This document shows, in pieces, positions 16,992 through 27,386 of a DNA stretch of 64,000 nt (positions are counted from its first letter, which is position 1; each line of letters starts with the position of its first letter). The translations under genes were made by a program, and so were the position numbers. Source of the stretch: Ndongobacter massiliensis (GTDB lineage: Bacteria > Bacillota > Clostridia > Tissierellales > Peptoniphilaceae); contig NZ_LT635480.1 in NCBI RefSeq assembly GCF_900120375.1, forward strand, positions 62,001 through 126,000, given 5' to 3'. The notes beneath the pieces are model-generated. The model was given only the letters and a program-made list of their open reading frames with translations. It searched no databases and was not told where the DNA came from.

Positions 16992-18956
16992 TCAGCGAAA
17001 CAAGTCCAAAAACCGATCCCAGGCACTTTTTTCGGCAGCCTTTTCTTCCTGCGGTGCAGGCGGTTCCGGTTTTTTCACGCCGTCGCGCAGCAGTACAAAT
17101 TGCACGCGCTTGACATTTTCGTTGTGCGGCGAAACAAATGAGCGCGGGGTAAAATCGCCGATGGTAAAATCCGCCATCATTTCATCCATGCGCGAACGAA
17201 TTTCTTCCGGCAACTGCGCCACCCCGTTATTCAAAGTCACTGTGCCGTCATGCAGTTTTGCAGCACCGTCGGCTAAACTGCGCGCACCGCCCTGTAAATC
17301 GACAATGCCGCCATCGACCTGTCCGTATCCGCCTGTGAGTTCGCTCACCCCTTGGGTGTACTTCTGCAACCCCTCATCAAAAGTAGTGTATTCGGAGGAG
17401 AGTTTTTGCAACCCGTCTGTCAATTGTTTCAGTCCATCCTGCAATGTCTGTAGGGACGCCTGTGGATCGCTCTGTGCGATCGCTGCCATTTGTTCTTCCA
17501 TCGCCTGGGCCATTTGTTCCATCCCCACGGAAAGACCGTGCAGTCCGGGGTTATCCGCTGTACCGTCTCCATGTAGAATCGTATCCAGACCGCCCACAAT
17601 GCCCTGCAGGCCCTGCTGTATACTTACCCCGCTTTGATTCGGCGTCAGGTAGGTGCCCCGTGCCACCTGCGCCGCCTGCCAATTGCTGACAAGCTCCTGC
17701 GCTGTTTGCAGCGCCTCCGCTGCCGCAGGGTCGGAACTGGCGGCTAAAAGATTCAAGAGTGCACCAATTTGAACGTCCGTGAGTCCAGATTGAGGAATCG
17801 CACTCAGTGCCGCATCCAACGGGGCAAGTTGCGCGGAAAGCCCGCTTTGCAAGGTTGAAAGCCCATCTTCGATTGCACTCAGTGCTGTGCTGAATTGACG
17901 CAGCTGCGCCGGCAGAGCCTGCAGCGCAGAGAGATCAGGTAATTCGAGCGCCCCGGGACTCAGAGAAGTCTGTAAGGACTCCGCCGTTTTTTTCAGGGCA
18001 TCTCGGATTTGTGTAGAACCGTCAGAAAGGCTGCTTCCGGAATCGTTGAGTTTGGATAAGCCATCGGAAAACGTGCCGGAGCCCAGTTTCAACCGGTCAA
18101 TGCCATCCGCCAATTGCGTTGCGCCATCTGCGAGTGCCGCTGCGCCATCCGCCAACGAGCCGGTTGCGCCGGTCAGCGGCGCCATCTCTTCGGTAACTTG
18201 GTTGCTGTCCGGCAGATCCAATGGCAGCGCATAGGGAACGGCGGAGATTTGAATGTCCGGCATTTCAAAATCTTTGATGGCGGCGGACAGCGTATATTCC
18301 GCTTCCTTGCCGGGCAACAAGGTATAAGTCAATACTTTGTTTTTTCCGGCATTGGCAATGGTCGCTTTTGGTGCGCGAATGTCCTGCGCTTTTTCATTAT
18401 TCAGTGTGACGGTGATTTGCAATGCAAAATGTTTATAGAATACTTCGTCGACCGCCGGGTTCGGCTTCACGGAGAAATGCAATTCCCACGCCCCTTGAGC
18501 GCCGGCGAGCGCTTCCGATGACACGGGTTTTCCATTCAGTTGATCTTGAAAGGCGAAGAGCCACGGCAAATCTTTGGATTGTAGTGTACCTTGGTAGAAA
18601 AAGGTGCCGCGATCCGCCGGAAAGGTCACCATATCGCCGGATTGTGTTAGGGTCTCGGTCGAGGTGAGATTTTTTACCTGGTCATAGAGCCCGTAATCCA
18701 GCACTTGCGTGCTCTCAGAAAGGTGAAATTCATTGACCACATAGAGATTTTGCACCGAACCGTCTGCGGCAAGTTTCCCGTAGACGACCTCCTCTTTGAG
18801 GGGCGTCGTCGCCGCGCTGCGCCGCGGCTGTGCCATAGACGCGCGCGGCAGGCATCCGAATGGATGCGGAGCGCCGGCAGCATCTGCAAAGGCGGACGGT
18901 GAGAGTACGAGCAGCCCTGACAGGAGCAGGGCGCCCAGTTTTCTTTTTTTATTCAT
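16992..18956 (-). CDS. Secreted Leu/Gly heptad-repeat protein (YhgE/Pip-like repeats), MMPL partner
   Basis: 654 residues from ATG 18956 (AAGGAGG upstream). Signal peptide, a beta-rich N-terminal half (about 50-270), then many xxLxxGxxxLxxG heptads (LADGAAALADGATQLADGIDRL, LTDGLQKL, LADGAAKLHDGTVTLNNG) separated by a helical Ala/Leu/Gln-rich block. Unlike typical YhgE/Pip proteins there is no C-terminal membrane domain; it ends in a charged Pro/Glu tail. The start overlaps the MMPL gene stop by 8 nt, so the two are likely made together; the long helical rod may work as an extracytoplasmic adaptor of the transporter (inference). Confidence 0.8.
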   Translation of the reverse strand: MNKKRKLGALLLSGLLVLSPSAFADAAGAPHPFGCLPRASMAQPRRSAATTPLKEEVVYGKLAADGSVQNLYVVNEFHLSESTQVLDYGLYDQVKNLTSTETLTQSGDMVTFPADRGTFFYQGTLQSKDLPWLFAFQDQLNGKPVSSEALAGAQGAWELHFSVKPNPAVDEVFYKHFALQITVTLNNEKAQDIRAPKATIANAGKNKVLTYTLLPGKEAEYTLSAAIKDFEMPDIQISAVPYALPLDLPDSNQVTEEMAPLTGATGSLADGAAALADGATQLADGIDRLKLGSGTFSDGLSKLNDSGSSLSDGSTQIRDALKKTAESLQTSLSPGALELPDLSALQALPAQLRQFSTALSAIEDGLSTLQSGLSAQLAPLDAALSAIPQSGLTDVQIGALLNLLAASSDPAAAEALQTAQELVSNWQAAQVARGTYLTPNQSGVSIQQGLQGIVGGLDTILHGDGTADNPGLHGLSVGMEQMAQAMEEQMAAIAQSDPQASLQTLQDGLKQLTDGLQKLSSEYTTFDEGLQKYTQGVSELTGGYGQVDGGIVDLQGGARSLADGAAKLHDGTVTLNNGVAQLPEEIRSRMDEMMADFTIGDFTPRSFVSPHNENVKRVQFVLLRDGVKKPEPPAPQEEKAAEKSAWDRFLDLFR

Positions 18957-21036
18957 TGCAACCTCCTTCGGCTTGCGCCTTTCTGGAATCGTAAAAATGT
19001 GCTCCCTTCGTGGTAGCGCCGATGGCCCGGTCAAAGAGGGTCAGGAGCATGGGTAAAAGGAGCAGGACCATGAGCATGGAGAAAATCGTCCCGCGCCCGA
19101 GCAGGGCGCCCAATTCGGAGACGATGGGATTGCCGGAGGTCCAGGAAAGGGCGAAGCCGGCAAAACTCAGAGTGGCGGCGGAAATCAGGATGGATTTGAA
19201 CGTTTCGCCGAGGGATTGGGCAAGGGCGGTGCGCTGCGGAAGGCAGCGGCGGTTATCCAGATAGTAACTTGTCAGTAAGATCGCATAGTCCACGGTAGCG
19301 CCAAGCTGTACCGTACTGATGACCAGATAACCCATAAAGTGCAGAGAGGTTCCCGTAAAGTATGGAATAGACAGGTTAATCCAGATGCCCACTTCAATCG
19401 TAAAGAGCAGCAGAAAAGGCAGCACGGCTGCGCGAAAGGTGAAGACGAGGACGAGGAAAATCGCGATAATGGCAATGGCGTTGACAAATTGATTATCCGA
19501 TTTCACCACTTCCCGCATATCGTAGAGATTCGCGCTTGGACCCGCCATATAAAAGGCATCCGGGTAGTATCGCGCCGCAACATCTCGCACTTGTTCCACG
19601 ACGGAAAAGGCGAGATTTCCCTCCGACGGGGTGTCGAGTGTCAAAACCAGGCGCGCATAGTCGCCACCATAGAAGTTTTTCAAGACCTCATCTTCCATAA
19701 CCTCTTGCGGAATGGCGGGGTCGACAAATTTTGCATAGGAAGCGACATTTTTCACCCGCGGAAGCGCCGCAAGTTCATTTGACAGCAGTGTCTCACGAGC
19801 AATGTCACCTTTGGGCACAAGCAGAGCTAATAATGTATTTTTGCCAAATTCGCGGTGAATGAGGGCATTATCTCGGTAGTTGCGCGTGTTTTCATTTTTT
19901 TCTTCCGAGCCGTAGGTGAATACTACGTGACGCTGTCCGAGAAAGGCGGGCAGCGTGAGCAGTGCAACGAGAATCAAAACCGGATAGAACACCTTGGAAA
20001 GCACCCGATGAACGGTACGAAATGCAGGCAAAAACGGGCGATGGCGCGTTTTCAACAATGTCCCGTGACAAAGGAGCGTGAGCGCCGGCAAAAAGACCAT
20101 GCAGGAGAGAAAACTCAATAGAACGCCTTTCGTGAGGTTCAGCCCCAGATCGGCGCCAATGCCGAATTTCATAAAGGTCAGTGCTAAAAAGCCGAAAAGC
20201 GTGGTGATGGCGCTGGCGGCAACCGCTTTGACCGATTTTTTCATGGCGCGCTTCATAGCAGTCTCAGGCGTGTCTTCCTCTTTCAGAAATTCTTCATAGC
20301 TATGCAAAAGAAAGATCGCGTAGTCGAGGGAGACGGCGAGTTGCAGCACGGGAGCCACGGCGAAAGTGATGAAGGATACTTCCCCGAGGAAAAGGTTCGA
20401 ACCCATATTCATGAGAATTGATGCGCCGATGGCGGCAATAAAGAGCAGCGGCTCAATCCAAGCGCCGGTGGATAGAATCAACAGCACAATAATAGCAGGT
20501 GCCAGCACCAATATAGAATTGCCGATTTCGATCACCGTATTTTCGCGCATGGATCCGGTATCGGCAGCTTCTCCGGAAACGGCGACGGCGGAGCCGAAAT
20601 GGGCGCGAATGTCGCGGATGGCATCCACCTCTTTTCCCGGGGCGAGACGGAGCTGATAAAGCGCATTTTCACCCTTGTAGAAGGTTTCGACCGCAGCCGA
20701 ATCGGCAAATTCAATCGGAACTTTTAAGTCCATGATATCATCCAGCCACTGGACGGAGGTCACACCGCCGATGGCGGAAAGTTCGGACTTTGCCGCGCGT
20801 GCCTCGGAAAGCGTGACGTCGCGCAGCAAGACCCGGGCATTGGGGACGGCGTCGGAAAAAGATTGTTCCATAATTTGCACGGCGCGCGTGGATGGCGCAC
20901 TTTCCGGCAGATAGTCGACTAAATTATAGTTGACGTGTACGCCGAACAGCGCCACGGCGCTGATAAGACTTAACAAAATCGTTGCAGCAACGATAAACTT
21001 TTTATGACGTAGAACAAAGTTTGTATAACGCTCCAT
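18949..21036 (-). CDS. MMPL/RND-family transporter
   Basis: 695 residues with about 12 membrane helices in two similar halves, each with a large extracytoplasmic domain after the first helix. Family blocks: VNYNLVDYLPESAPSTRA, SLDYAIFLLHSYEEFLKE (first proton-relay helix) and GATVDYAILLTSYYLDNR (second, with the conserved Asp). Exporters of this type move lipids or amphiphiles across the membrane. Coupled by overlap to the heptad-repeat gene downstream. Confidence 0.9.
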   Translation of the reverse strand: MERYTNFVLRHKKFIVAATILLSLISAVALFGVHVNYNLVDYLPESAPSTRAVQIMEQSFSDAVPNARVLLRDVTLSEARAAKSELSAIGGVTSVQWLDDIMDLKVPIEFADSAAVETFYKGENALYQLRLAPGKEVDAIRDIRAHFGSAVAVSGEAADTGSMRENTVIEIGNSILVLAPAIIVLLILSTGAWIEPLLFIAAIGASILMNMGSNLFLGEVSFITFAVAPVLQLAVSLDYAIFLLHSYEEFLKEEDTPETAMKRAMKKSVKAVAASAITTLFGFLALTFMKFGIGADLGLNLTKGVLLSFLSCMVFLPALTLLCHGTLLKTRHRPFLPAFRTVHRVLSKVFYPVLILVALLTLPAFLGQRHVVFTYGSEEKNENTRNYRDNALIHREFGKNTLLALLVPKGDIARETLLSNELAALPRVKNVASYAKFVDPAIPQEVMEDEVLKNFYGGDYARLVLTLDTPSEGNLAFSVVEQVRDVAARYYPDAFYMAGPSANLYDMREVVKSDNQFVNAIAIIAIFLVLVFTFRAAVLPFLLLFTIEVGIWINLSIPYFTGTSLHFMGYLVISTVQLGATVDYAILLTSYYLDNRRCLPQRTALAQSLGETFKSILISAATLSFAGFALSWTSGNPIVSELGALLGRGTIFSMLMVLLLLPMLLTLFDRAIGATTKGAHFYDSRKAQAEGGCNE

Positions 21037-21074
21037 GATCTTCCTCTTGTTTTCACCTTTCGGTTTCCATGCCG

Positions 21075-23972
21075 CTACAGGCGATGAATGCAGTCAAAGT
21101 ATGATTTTTCGGCAAGGATAGCCTGCTCCGAACCGATGACCGCGAGGTGTGGCTCAGAAAAAGCACCTTCGACGGCATTGGCCGTTTGATGCAGCGCGGC
21201 AAGATCGGTCTGCAGTATCTCCTGTAGGATGCGGTCGTACGATTCCGGGGTGCGTCCGCTTAGGTAATTGGAGAGATCGAAACGTCCTTTTTGTCGCTCT
21301 GTCATGGGTTCATCCAGCGCACCGACCGCCCCGATAATCATACGATTCAAATCCTGTGCCGACAAGTCCAAATTGCGCACGACATCGCCAAGGCGGCAAT
21401 AGGTTTCGACGGTTTGGCGCAGGTGCGGATCGCGATAGGACCACGCACTCACCGTGCCGGTCCAAGAAAGATTGGCTCCGGTGCCGTAGGCGCCGCCCTT
21501 GGCGCGAATCTCGTTATAGAGAAATTCTGTGGAAAGGATGCCCGACAGCACCGCCCACGGACCACAATAGGGCAGCAATTGATGCGCCTCGCGCAGAAGA
21601 TTTCCCATCGCGACGTACTGCACGTCTGCCGAGAGAATAAACGCTTCCTTTTTCGGAGTGGCGAGGAAGTCGACAAAAACCGGTGCATGTCGCTGCGACG
21701 GGTACGTTTGGAGCGATTTTTGTACGGCGTTGTGTAATGCGGGAAGGGAAGCAGCCTCTGCCGTGAGATTGATAATGCGGTGTGGGGCGGAAAATAGTTT
21801 GCTGTAGACCGCCTGTAATTTCTCATGCGCTTCCGCCGTATACTCTTGAGTTAAGTTTTTCAAAACTTGGTAATAGGTCAGCCCATTGAGGGACTGGTTG
21901 TAATAGGAAAGCGCCGTCACCGAAGAAAGTGCGCGGTCGCGTGCAATGCGGTGCGCATCGTCGGTCAAACTCATCCGATATTGGGAAAGCAGCATGCGCA
22001 GTACTTCGATGATGCGTTTGCGGTCGGAAAAGTCCGTTTCAAAGAGCTGTTCGCGCAGCAGGGAAAGACCGCGATCCAGCGTCCGGGTTCCCAAAAAATT
22101 CGTCGAAACGATGATCTTGCGTTGAAACTCGCCCATATGATTGGCATTCGGAAAAAGGGAGAAATTGGTTTGAATGCCGCCCGTATCGAGCAGCTCCTCA
22201 TTCGCGTAGTCACTGTAGGAGCGCTTATAGGTGTCCAGAAGTCCGATGAGTTCACAGACCAGAGCGGCATAAGGCGCCTCTTCGACACTGATGTGACTAG
22301 CGTCGAAGACGATATCCAGATAGAGAATCCCGGCGGTCGGAAGGGCGTGCTCCAGCCACGTAGCATCCGCTTCCTCGCAAAGTGCACGCGGAATGCGCGG
22401 CAGCGACGTCGGCAAATCCGCACGCGTCAGTGTGGGAATCGTTGCTTTGCGCTCCGGTGTATTCGGTGTGTCCTGTCGTTGGCGCAGCGCTTTATTTTCG
22501 GCAATGAGGGCTTCAAGCTGTGTCTCGGACAAAGAGGCGCGATAGGTCTTCAGCGCTTCTTTCTGTGCCGCATCGCGACGCTCATTTTTTCCGGGTTCCG
22601 GACGATGGACGGAACACAGATGTCTGGGATTTTCCAGCAAATTTTTACGAAGATACGTCTCGAAAATGCCCTGATTTTGTTCCTTTTGAAGAGCGTCCAA
22701 ATCATCGCGATACGCTAACGTGGCAATGGGACTGCGCTCATAGAGCCACGGCGTGAGGGCGGCAATCGCCAATACGACGCCTTTTGTTGGGAAATTTCCC
22801 TTCTCTCGCAATTGAAATTCTGCTTGGTTTAAGGTCGCTTGGAGCAGGTTTTGGTCGATGCCTTCTGCTACGAGTTTGCGCAGCGTCTGTTCGATAATGT
22901 CCGAAAACTGTGCCCTTTTATGAGGATCGACGTGTTTTGCCACAATGACCAAACTCGGTTGACGCAACGTTTGATAGGAGGCAAAGACATCTTCACACCC
23001 TAATGCGCGCAGCAACGCTTTTTTCAAAACTGCGGCTTCCGAATTGACGAGAAGCGTCGGCAACAGCTGCGCCAACATCGCTTCCCGTTCATTTTTCGGC
23101 TCGTCGAAAAGCCAAGTGTAGGCGAGGTAGGATTTGTGTTCCGTTGGTTCCGAAGGTCCGCACGCATAGGTGATGTCCAGTGCCTTCGGTGTGGAAAAGT
23201 CCGGTACCAAAGTGGGAAGAGAATTGACATTTTGCGGCTCAAAAGACGAGAAGTATTCGTTCATTCGAGCAAAGGTCGATTCTTCGTCCAAATCTCCGTA
23301 GAGAAATACCCATGCATTTGATGGATGATAATAGGTGTTGTGATACGCGCAAAATGCTTCATAATCCAAGGTTGGAATTTCATACGGATCGCCACCCGAA
23401 TTTTGCGCATAAATGCTTCCCTCATAGAGAGCAGCGCTGATTTGTTCGAAGATCTGATCCTCCGCGGCGGAAAGCGCACCCTTCATTTCATTGTAGACGA
23501 CGCCCTGATATTGCAGCGGAGATTCTTTATCGAACACCTCATGGCGCCATCCTTCCTGTCGGAAAACGAGCGGATCGGACAGTACATTCGGAAAAAAAAC
23601 GGCGTCGAGGTACATATCCATCAGATTTGCAAAATCCGCATCGTTGCGCGAAGCCACCGGATACATCGTCTTGTCGGGAAATGTCATCGCATTCAAAAAT
23701 GTCTGCAGACTGCCCTTCAAAAAATCCATAAAGGGTTCTTTGGTGCGGTATTTGCGAGAGCCGTTCAGCACACAATGTTCTAGGATGTGGCAATTGCCCG
23801 TCGATCCGAGCGGCGGCGTGCGAAAAGCGATGGAAAACACCTTGTTCGGGTCCTCATTTTTCATATACAAAACGCGCGCCCCCGTTTTTTGATGCACGTA
23901 GCGCAAAAGCGTCGATTGTTCTTCTTCCAGGAAGCGCTCTTCCTGCAGCAAAAAGCCAGTTTGTTCGGTCAT
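21075..23972 (-). CDS. M16C-family zinc metallopeptidase (PreP/insulinase type)
   Basis: 965 residues, full length for the family. The inverted zinc site is HILEH (H62, E65, H66) with the third ligand E162 in YNEMKG. The C-terminal half holds the GAYGTGANLSWTG substrate-binding block typical of M16C. Such enzymes degrade short peptides in a closed chamber; bacterial members are cytoplasmic, and no signal peptide is seen here. AAGGAG precedes the ATG. Confidence 0.92.
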   Translation of the reverse strand: MTEQTGFLLQEERFLEEEQSTLLRYVHQKTGARVLYMKNEDPNKVFSIAFRTPPLGSTGNCHILEHCVLNGSRKYRTKEPFMDFLKGSLQTFLNAMTFPDKTMYPVASRNDADFANLMDMYLDAVFFPNVLSDPLVFRQEGWRHEVFDKESPLQYQGVVYNEMKGALSAAEDQIFEQISAALYEGSIYAQNSGGDPYEIPTLDYEAFCAYHNTYYHPSNAWVFLYGDLDEESTFARMNEYFSSFEPQNVNSLPTLVPDFSTPKALDITYACGPSEPTEHKSYLAYTWLFDEPKNEREAMLAQLLPTLLVNSEAAVLKKALLRALGCEDVFASYQTLRQPSLVIVAKHVDPHKRAQFSDIIEQTLRKLVAEGIDQNLLQATLNQAEFQLREKGNFPTKGVVLAIAALTPWLYERSPIATLAYRDDLDALQKEQNQGIFETYLRKNLLENPRHLCSVHRPEPGKNERRDAAQKEALKTYRASLSETQLEALIAENKALRQRQDTPNTPERKATIPTLTRADLPTSLPRIPRALCEEADATWLEHALPTAGILYLDIVFDASHISVEEAPYAALVCELIGLLDTYKRSYSDYANEELLDTGGIQTNFSLFPNANHMGEFQRKIIVSTNFLGTRTLDRGLSLLREQLFETDFSDRKRIIEVLRMLLSQYRMSLTDDAHRIARDRALSSVTALSYYNQSLNGLTYYQVLKNLTQEYTAEAHEKLQAVYSKLFSAPHRIINLTAEAASLPALHNAVQKSLQTYPSQRHAPVFVDFLATPKKEAFILSADVQYVAMGNLLREAHQLLPYCGPWAVLSGILSTEFLYNEIRAKGGAYGTGANLSWTGTVSAWSYRDPHLRQTVETYCRLGDVVRNLDLSAQDLNRMIIGAVGALDEPMTERQKGRFDLSNYLSGRTPESYDRILQEILQTDLAALHQTANAVEGAFSEPHLAVIGSEQAILAEKSYFDCIHRL

Positions 23973-24004
23973 TGCGACTCCTTCCTCTTCAACCGGGCCA
24001 TGCG

Positions 24005-25411
24005 CTATAGAAACAGCGCTTTGATTTCGAGGTAATCCGCTAGGCCGTACAATCCGTTTTCTCGACCCAATCCGGATTCCTTATACCCGCCGAAGGGGGC
24101 GCGGTAATTGCGCGTGCCGAAATTGACCGTCACATTCCCGGTGCGCAGCCGGCGCGCGACGGCCTTGGCTTCTTCCGCGGGACCGACGACGGCGCCCGAC
24201 AAGCCATAGGGGGTATCGTTGGCAATGGCAATCGCCTCTTCCACGGTTTTGTAGGAAAGCACGCAGAGCACGGGTCCGAAAATTTCTTCCCGGGCAATTT
24301 TCATATCGTTGGTAACATCGACAAAAATCGTCGGTTCGACGTAGTAGCCTTTGCGATCAATGCCGTTTCCTCCGATGAGCAGGCGCGCCCCTTCGCGTTT
24401 GCCCTGTTCGATATAGGAAAGCACCCGCTCTTTTTGTTCGCGCGAGACCATGGGACCGATCGTTGTCGCGGGATCCGTCGGATCGCCGATATGCACTTTT
24501 TCTTTATAGTAGGCCAGCAGCGCTTCTTCGACAGCGCTTTTTTCCGACTCCGGTACCAGCAGGCGCGTCAATGCCGTACAGGTTTGCCCCTGATTATCAA
24601 AGACGATGTTGCAGGCCTGACGCACGGCACCTTGCAAGTCGCCGCCTTTCAGATAAATCAGCGGAGATTTTCCGCCCAGCTCCAAAATGAGTTTTTTTAT
24701 CGTCGGTGCCGCCTGGTCATAGAGTCCGCGTCCGACTTCCGTAGATCCGGTGAAAGAGATCAAAGCGACATCCGGATGCCCCGCCAACGCATTGCCCGCT
24801 TCACTGCCGGAACCTGTCACCAACTGAAAAACTCCCTTCGGCAGTCCGGCCTCTTCAATGATCTGCGCATAAAGCACAGCAGTCAGCGGCGTAGCACTGG
24901 CAGGTTTGACAATAACCGTGCAACCTGCCAACAATGCCGGAGTGAGTTTGCGCTGAATTTGATTCAGTGGATAATTCCACGGGGTAATGCAGGCGACCAC
25001 GCCGATTCCCTCCTTGATGAGCAGTGTATCGTCCAATGTCTCTTCGAAAGAAAAGCGCGAGAGCTCGTCGAGTGTGGTACGTGCTTCGATGAGTACCTGC
25101 GGTAAATGGCCCTCGCGCGCAAAGGTGATCGGGGCACCGAGCTCCGCGGTGATTATCTGTGCAAGGCGCTCCTGATTTTTTTTGACACCGGCCAGAATTT
25201 TCTCGACATAGGCGGCGCGCTCTTGCACGCTGCGAGCGTTCCATGCGGGGAAGGCGCGTTTGGCGGAAGCAACGGCACGGTCGACATCCTCACGCGTGGC
25301 TTTCGGTACCGTAGCGATGACCTCTTCCGTCGCCGGATTGATCACATCGATGGTTGCACCGGACGAACTGTCCGTCCAGGAACCGTCAATATACTGCTGA
25401 TAGTGTTTCAT
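24005..25411 (-). CDS. NAD(P)-dependent aldehyde dehydrogenase
   Basis: 468 residues from ATG 25411 (GGGAGGG upstream). Catalytic C278 in NQGQTCTALTRL, general base E244 in LELGGKSPL and dinucleotide-binding ISFTGSTEVGR are intact. N-terminal IDGSWTDSSSG and WNYPLNQ are typical of the broad-specificity ALDH superfamily. Substrate cannot be told. It starts 11 nt after the exonuclease III stop codon and is probably cotranscribed with it. Confidence 0.9.
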   Translation of the reverse strand: MKHYQQYIDGSWTDSSSGATIDVINPATEEVIATVPKATREDVDRAVASAKRAFPAWNARSVQERAAYVEKILAGVKKNQERLAQIITAELGAPITFAREGHLPQVLIEARTTLDELSRFSFEETLDDTLLIKEGIGVVACITPWNYPLNQIQRKLTPALLAGCTVIVKPASATPLTAVLYAQIIEEAGLPKGVFQLVTGSGSEAGNALAGHPDVALISFTGSTEVGRGLYDQAAPTIKKLILELGGKSPLIYLKGGDLQGAVRQACNIVFDNQGQTCTALTRLLVPESEKSAVEEALLAYYKEKVHIGDPTDPATTIGPMVSREQKERVLSYIEQGKREGARLLIGGNGIDRKGYYVEPTIFVDVTNDMKIAREEIFGPVLCVLSYKTVEEAIAIANDTPYGLSGAVVGPAEEAKAVARRLRTGNVTVNFGTRNYRAPFGGYKESGLGRENGLYGLADYLEIKALFL

Positions 25412-25422
25412 TTCGCCCTCCC

Positions 25423-26178
25423 TTACTTTAATAACAATTCGACCGGGCAATGATCCGAGCCCATTGTTTCCATATGAATCTTTGCATCGACCAAACGATC
25501 TTCCAGCACTTCCGAGGTCAGAAAATAATCAATGCGCCAACCGATATTTCGTTCCCGCGATTTTGCAAAATACGACCACCAAGAATAGACCTCGGTTTTG
25601 TCCGGATAAAAGTGCCGGTACGTGTCTATAAATCCGGCATCCAAAAGCTGGTTGAATTTAGCACGTTCTTCATCCGTAAAGCCGGCGTTTTTGCGATTGG
25701 TAGCGGGATTCGCAAGATCAATCTCCTTGTGTGCCACGTTGAGATCGCCGCAGACGATCACTGGTTTTGTTTCTTCCAATTTTTTCAAATAGGCAAGAAA
25801 ATCATCTTCCCAAACTTGACGATAATCCAGACGCTCCAATCCGCGCTTGGAGTTCGGCGTGTAGACATTTACCAAGTAGAAGGTTTCCATTTCGAGGCAG
25901 ATGATACGCCCCTCGGTGTCATGTTCGGCAATGCCCATGTCATAGCAGACGGATAGGGGCTCGTGTTTGGAAAAGATTGCGGTGCCGGAGTACCCTTTGC
26001 GCTCAGCGTAATTATAATATTGACGGTAGGCGGGTAAATCCAAAGTCAATTGCCCTTCCGACAGTTTAATTTCCTGCAAACAAATAAAATCGGCGTCCCA
26101 TTTTTCCAAGGCGGATAAAAATCCCTTGCGTACTGCCGCACGCAAGCCGTTCACATTCCACGATATAAATTTCAGCAT
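25423..26178 (-). CDS. exoA: Exodeoxyribonuclease III (AP endonuclease)
   Basis: 251 residues, typical for ExoA/XthA. Metal and catalytic blocks: [46 protein letters not shown] and the final [10 protein letters not shown]. It cuts DNA at abasic sites and degrades from 3' ends during base-excision repair. GGGAGG lies before the ATG. Confidence 0.95.
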   Translation of the reverse strand: MLKFISWNVNGLRAAVRKGFLSALEKWDADFICLQEIKLSEGQLTLDLPAYRQYYNYAERKGYSGTAIFSKHEPLSVCYDMGIAEHDTEGRIICLEMETFYLVNVYTPNSKRGLERLDYRQVWEDDFLAYLKKLEETKPVIVCGDLNVAHKEIDLANPATNRKNAGFTDEERAKFNQLLDAGFIDTYRHFYPDKTEVYSWWSYFAKSRERNIGWRIDYFLTSEVLEDRLVDAKIHMETMGSDHCPVELLLK

Positions 26179-26581
26179 GCTTCCTCCCTTTTAGTCTTTC
26201 TTCATAATGGTACCCTATTTCCGGCAATTTATGATAGCGTATGAAATAAAGAAAGCACTGGCAATCGTGCCCATACAAAAATAAATACCAGAACGACAAA
26301 AGCAAATAACGAAAGCGTAATGAAACGCTCTGACTGCGGTGCAATTTTGATTTTCGCACAGATTTCATACGATTCGATACAAAGTTGGGACGTTTTTGCC
26401 GATAATGAACCGTCTGCATTTCATCGTTGGCATAAAATAAAGAAAAGAAATCTGCGCCACAGGAAAGAAAATGTAGAGAAGGGAGGCAAATTTGCACACA
26501 GCGGGAAATTTTCTGCTATAATGGTTCACGAAATCTCTGCTCCTTTATGTGAGGGGCGAAATCCAGAGGGAGGTGAATAAC
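26179..26581. other. Intergenic region between exoA and rpsF
   Basis: Divergent spacer of 400 nt. The right end carries the rpsF promoter and leader. The remaining 300 nt is AT-rich; I see no gene, RNA or repeat in it and no clear promoter for exoA. Confidence 0.5.
26514..26522 (+). promoter_or_regulatory. Extended -10 promoter of rpsF-ssb-rpsR
   Basis: TGCTATAAT (extended -10) with a weak TTGCAC about 19 nt upstream. The 53-nt leader that follows could bind S6:S18 as in other bacteria, but I cannot show the motif. Confidence 0.7.
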
Positions 26582-26866
26582 GTGAATCAGTATGAAATGA
26601 CAGTTGTGTTTAAGCCGCAGATGGAAGAGGAAGAGCGCCAGGCGATTCTTTCCCGTTTGACGGATGCAATCAGCACCGACGGCAATGTAGGAGAAATCGA
26701 AGATTGGGGCGCCAAGAAACTTGCCTATGAAATCAACTACATCAAAGAAGGATACTACTATCTGATTAACTACGAAGCGGCGCCGCACGTGGTGGCCGAA
26801 GTTGAACGTAGAGCGAGAATCAGCGACCGCATCATTCGTTACCTGACCGTCAAAAAGGAAGCGTAA
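26582..26866 (+). CDS. rpsF: 30S ribosomal protein S6
   Basis: 94 residues starting MNQYEMTVVFKP. GTG 26582 is chosen: GGGAGGTG lies 6-7 nt upstream, and the upstream in-frame starts would translate the ribosome site itself. Conserved DWGAKKLAYEINYIKEGYYYL block. First gene of the standard rpsF-ssb-rpsR operon. Confidence 0.97.
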   Translation: MNQYEMTVVFKPQMEEEERQAILSRLTDAISTDGNVGEIEDWGAKKLAYEINYIKEGYYYLINYEAAPHVVAEVERRARISDRIIRYLTVKKEA

Positions 26867-26882
26867 CGACAGGAGGTATGTT

Positions 26883-27359
26883 GTGAACAGTGTAACACTT
26901 ATGGGTCGCTTAACGCGCGATCCAGAACTCTCGTACAACAACACGACCGGGAATGCAATGGCCCGGTTTTCGGTGGCAGTGGATAAGCAGCTGTCTCGAG
27001 AAAAAAAACAGGAAATGGAATCTCGCAATCAACCGACGGCAGACTTTCTCAACGTCGTGTGCTGGGGAAGACTGGCGGAATCGGTCAACTCCTTTACGGC
27101 GAAGGGCAAGCGCGTATTGATTCAGGGGCGCATTCAGACGGGTTCGTATGAAGCGCAGGACGGTACGCGGCGCTATACGACGGACATTGTCGCAAATTCG
27201 GTCGAATTTATCGACTGGAAAGATCGTGACGGCGGCTATGCGCAGCCTTCACGTACGCCATACCCGAACAATGAGCAGGCGCAGTCCGGCAATAAGGCAG
27301 ATGACGACTTTTTGGGAAGCGACTTCAGCCCCGTTGACGACGAGCGGATTCCATTTTAA
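26883..27359 (+). CDS. ssb: Single-stranded DNA-binding protein
   Basis: 158 residues. OB fold (1-115) with MNSVTLMGRLTRDPEL, DFLNVVCWGRLAE and KRVLIQGRIQTGSYE; a flexible Gln/Asn/Pro linker; and the acidic tip DDERIPF that recruits repair and replication partners. GTG start with AGGAGG upstream. Confidence 0.97.
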   Translation: MNSVTLMGRLTRDPELSYNNTTGNAMARFSVAVDKQLSREKKQEMESRNQPTADFLNVVCWGRLAESVNSFTAKGKRVLIQGRIQTGSYEAQDGTRRYTTDIVANSVEFIDWKDRDGGYAQPSRTPYPNNEQAQSGNKADDDFLGSDFSPVDDERIPF

Positions 27360-27386
27360 TCAAGGCGATTAAAACCAGGAGGAAAC

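Noticed and set aside
21867-22718. 283-codon open frame antisense to the M16C peptidase
   Set aside because: The peptidase is complete with an intact zinc site; the antisense frame has no recognisable content.
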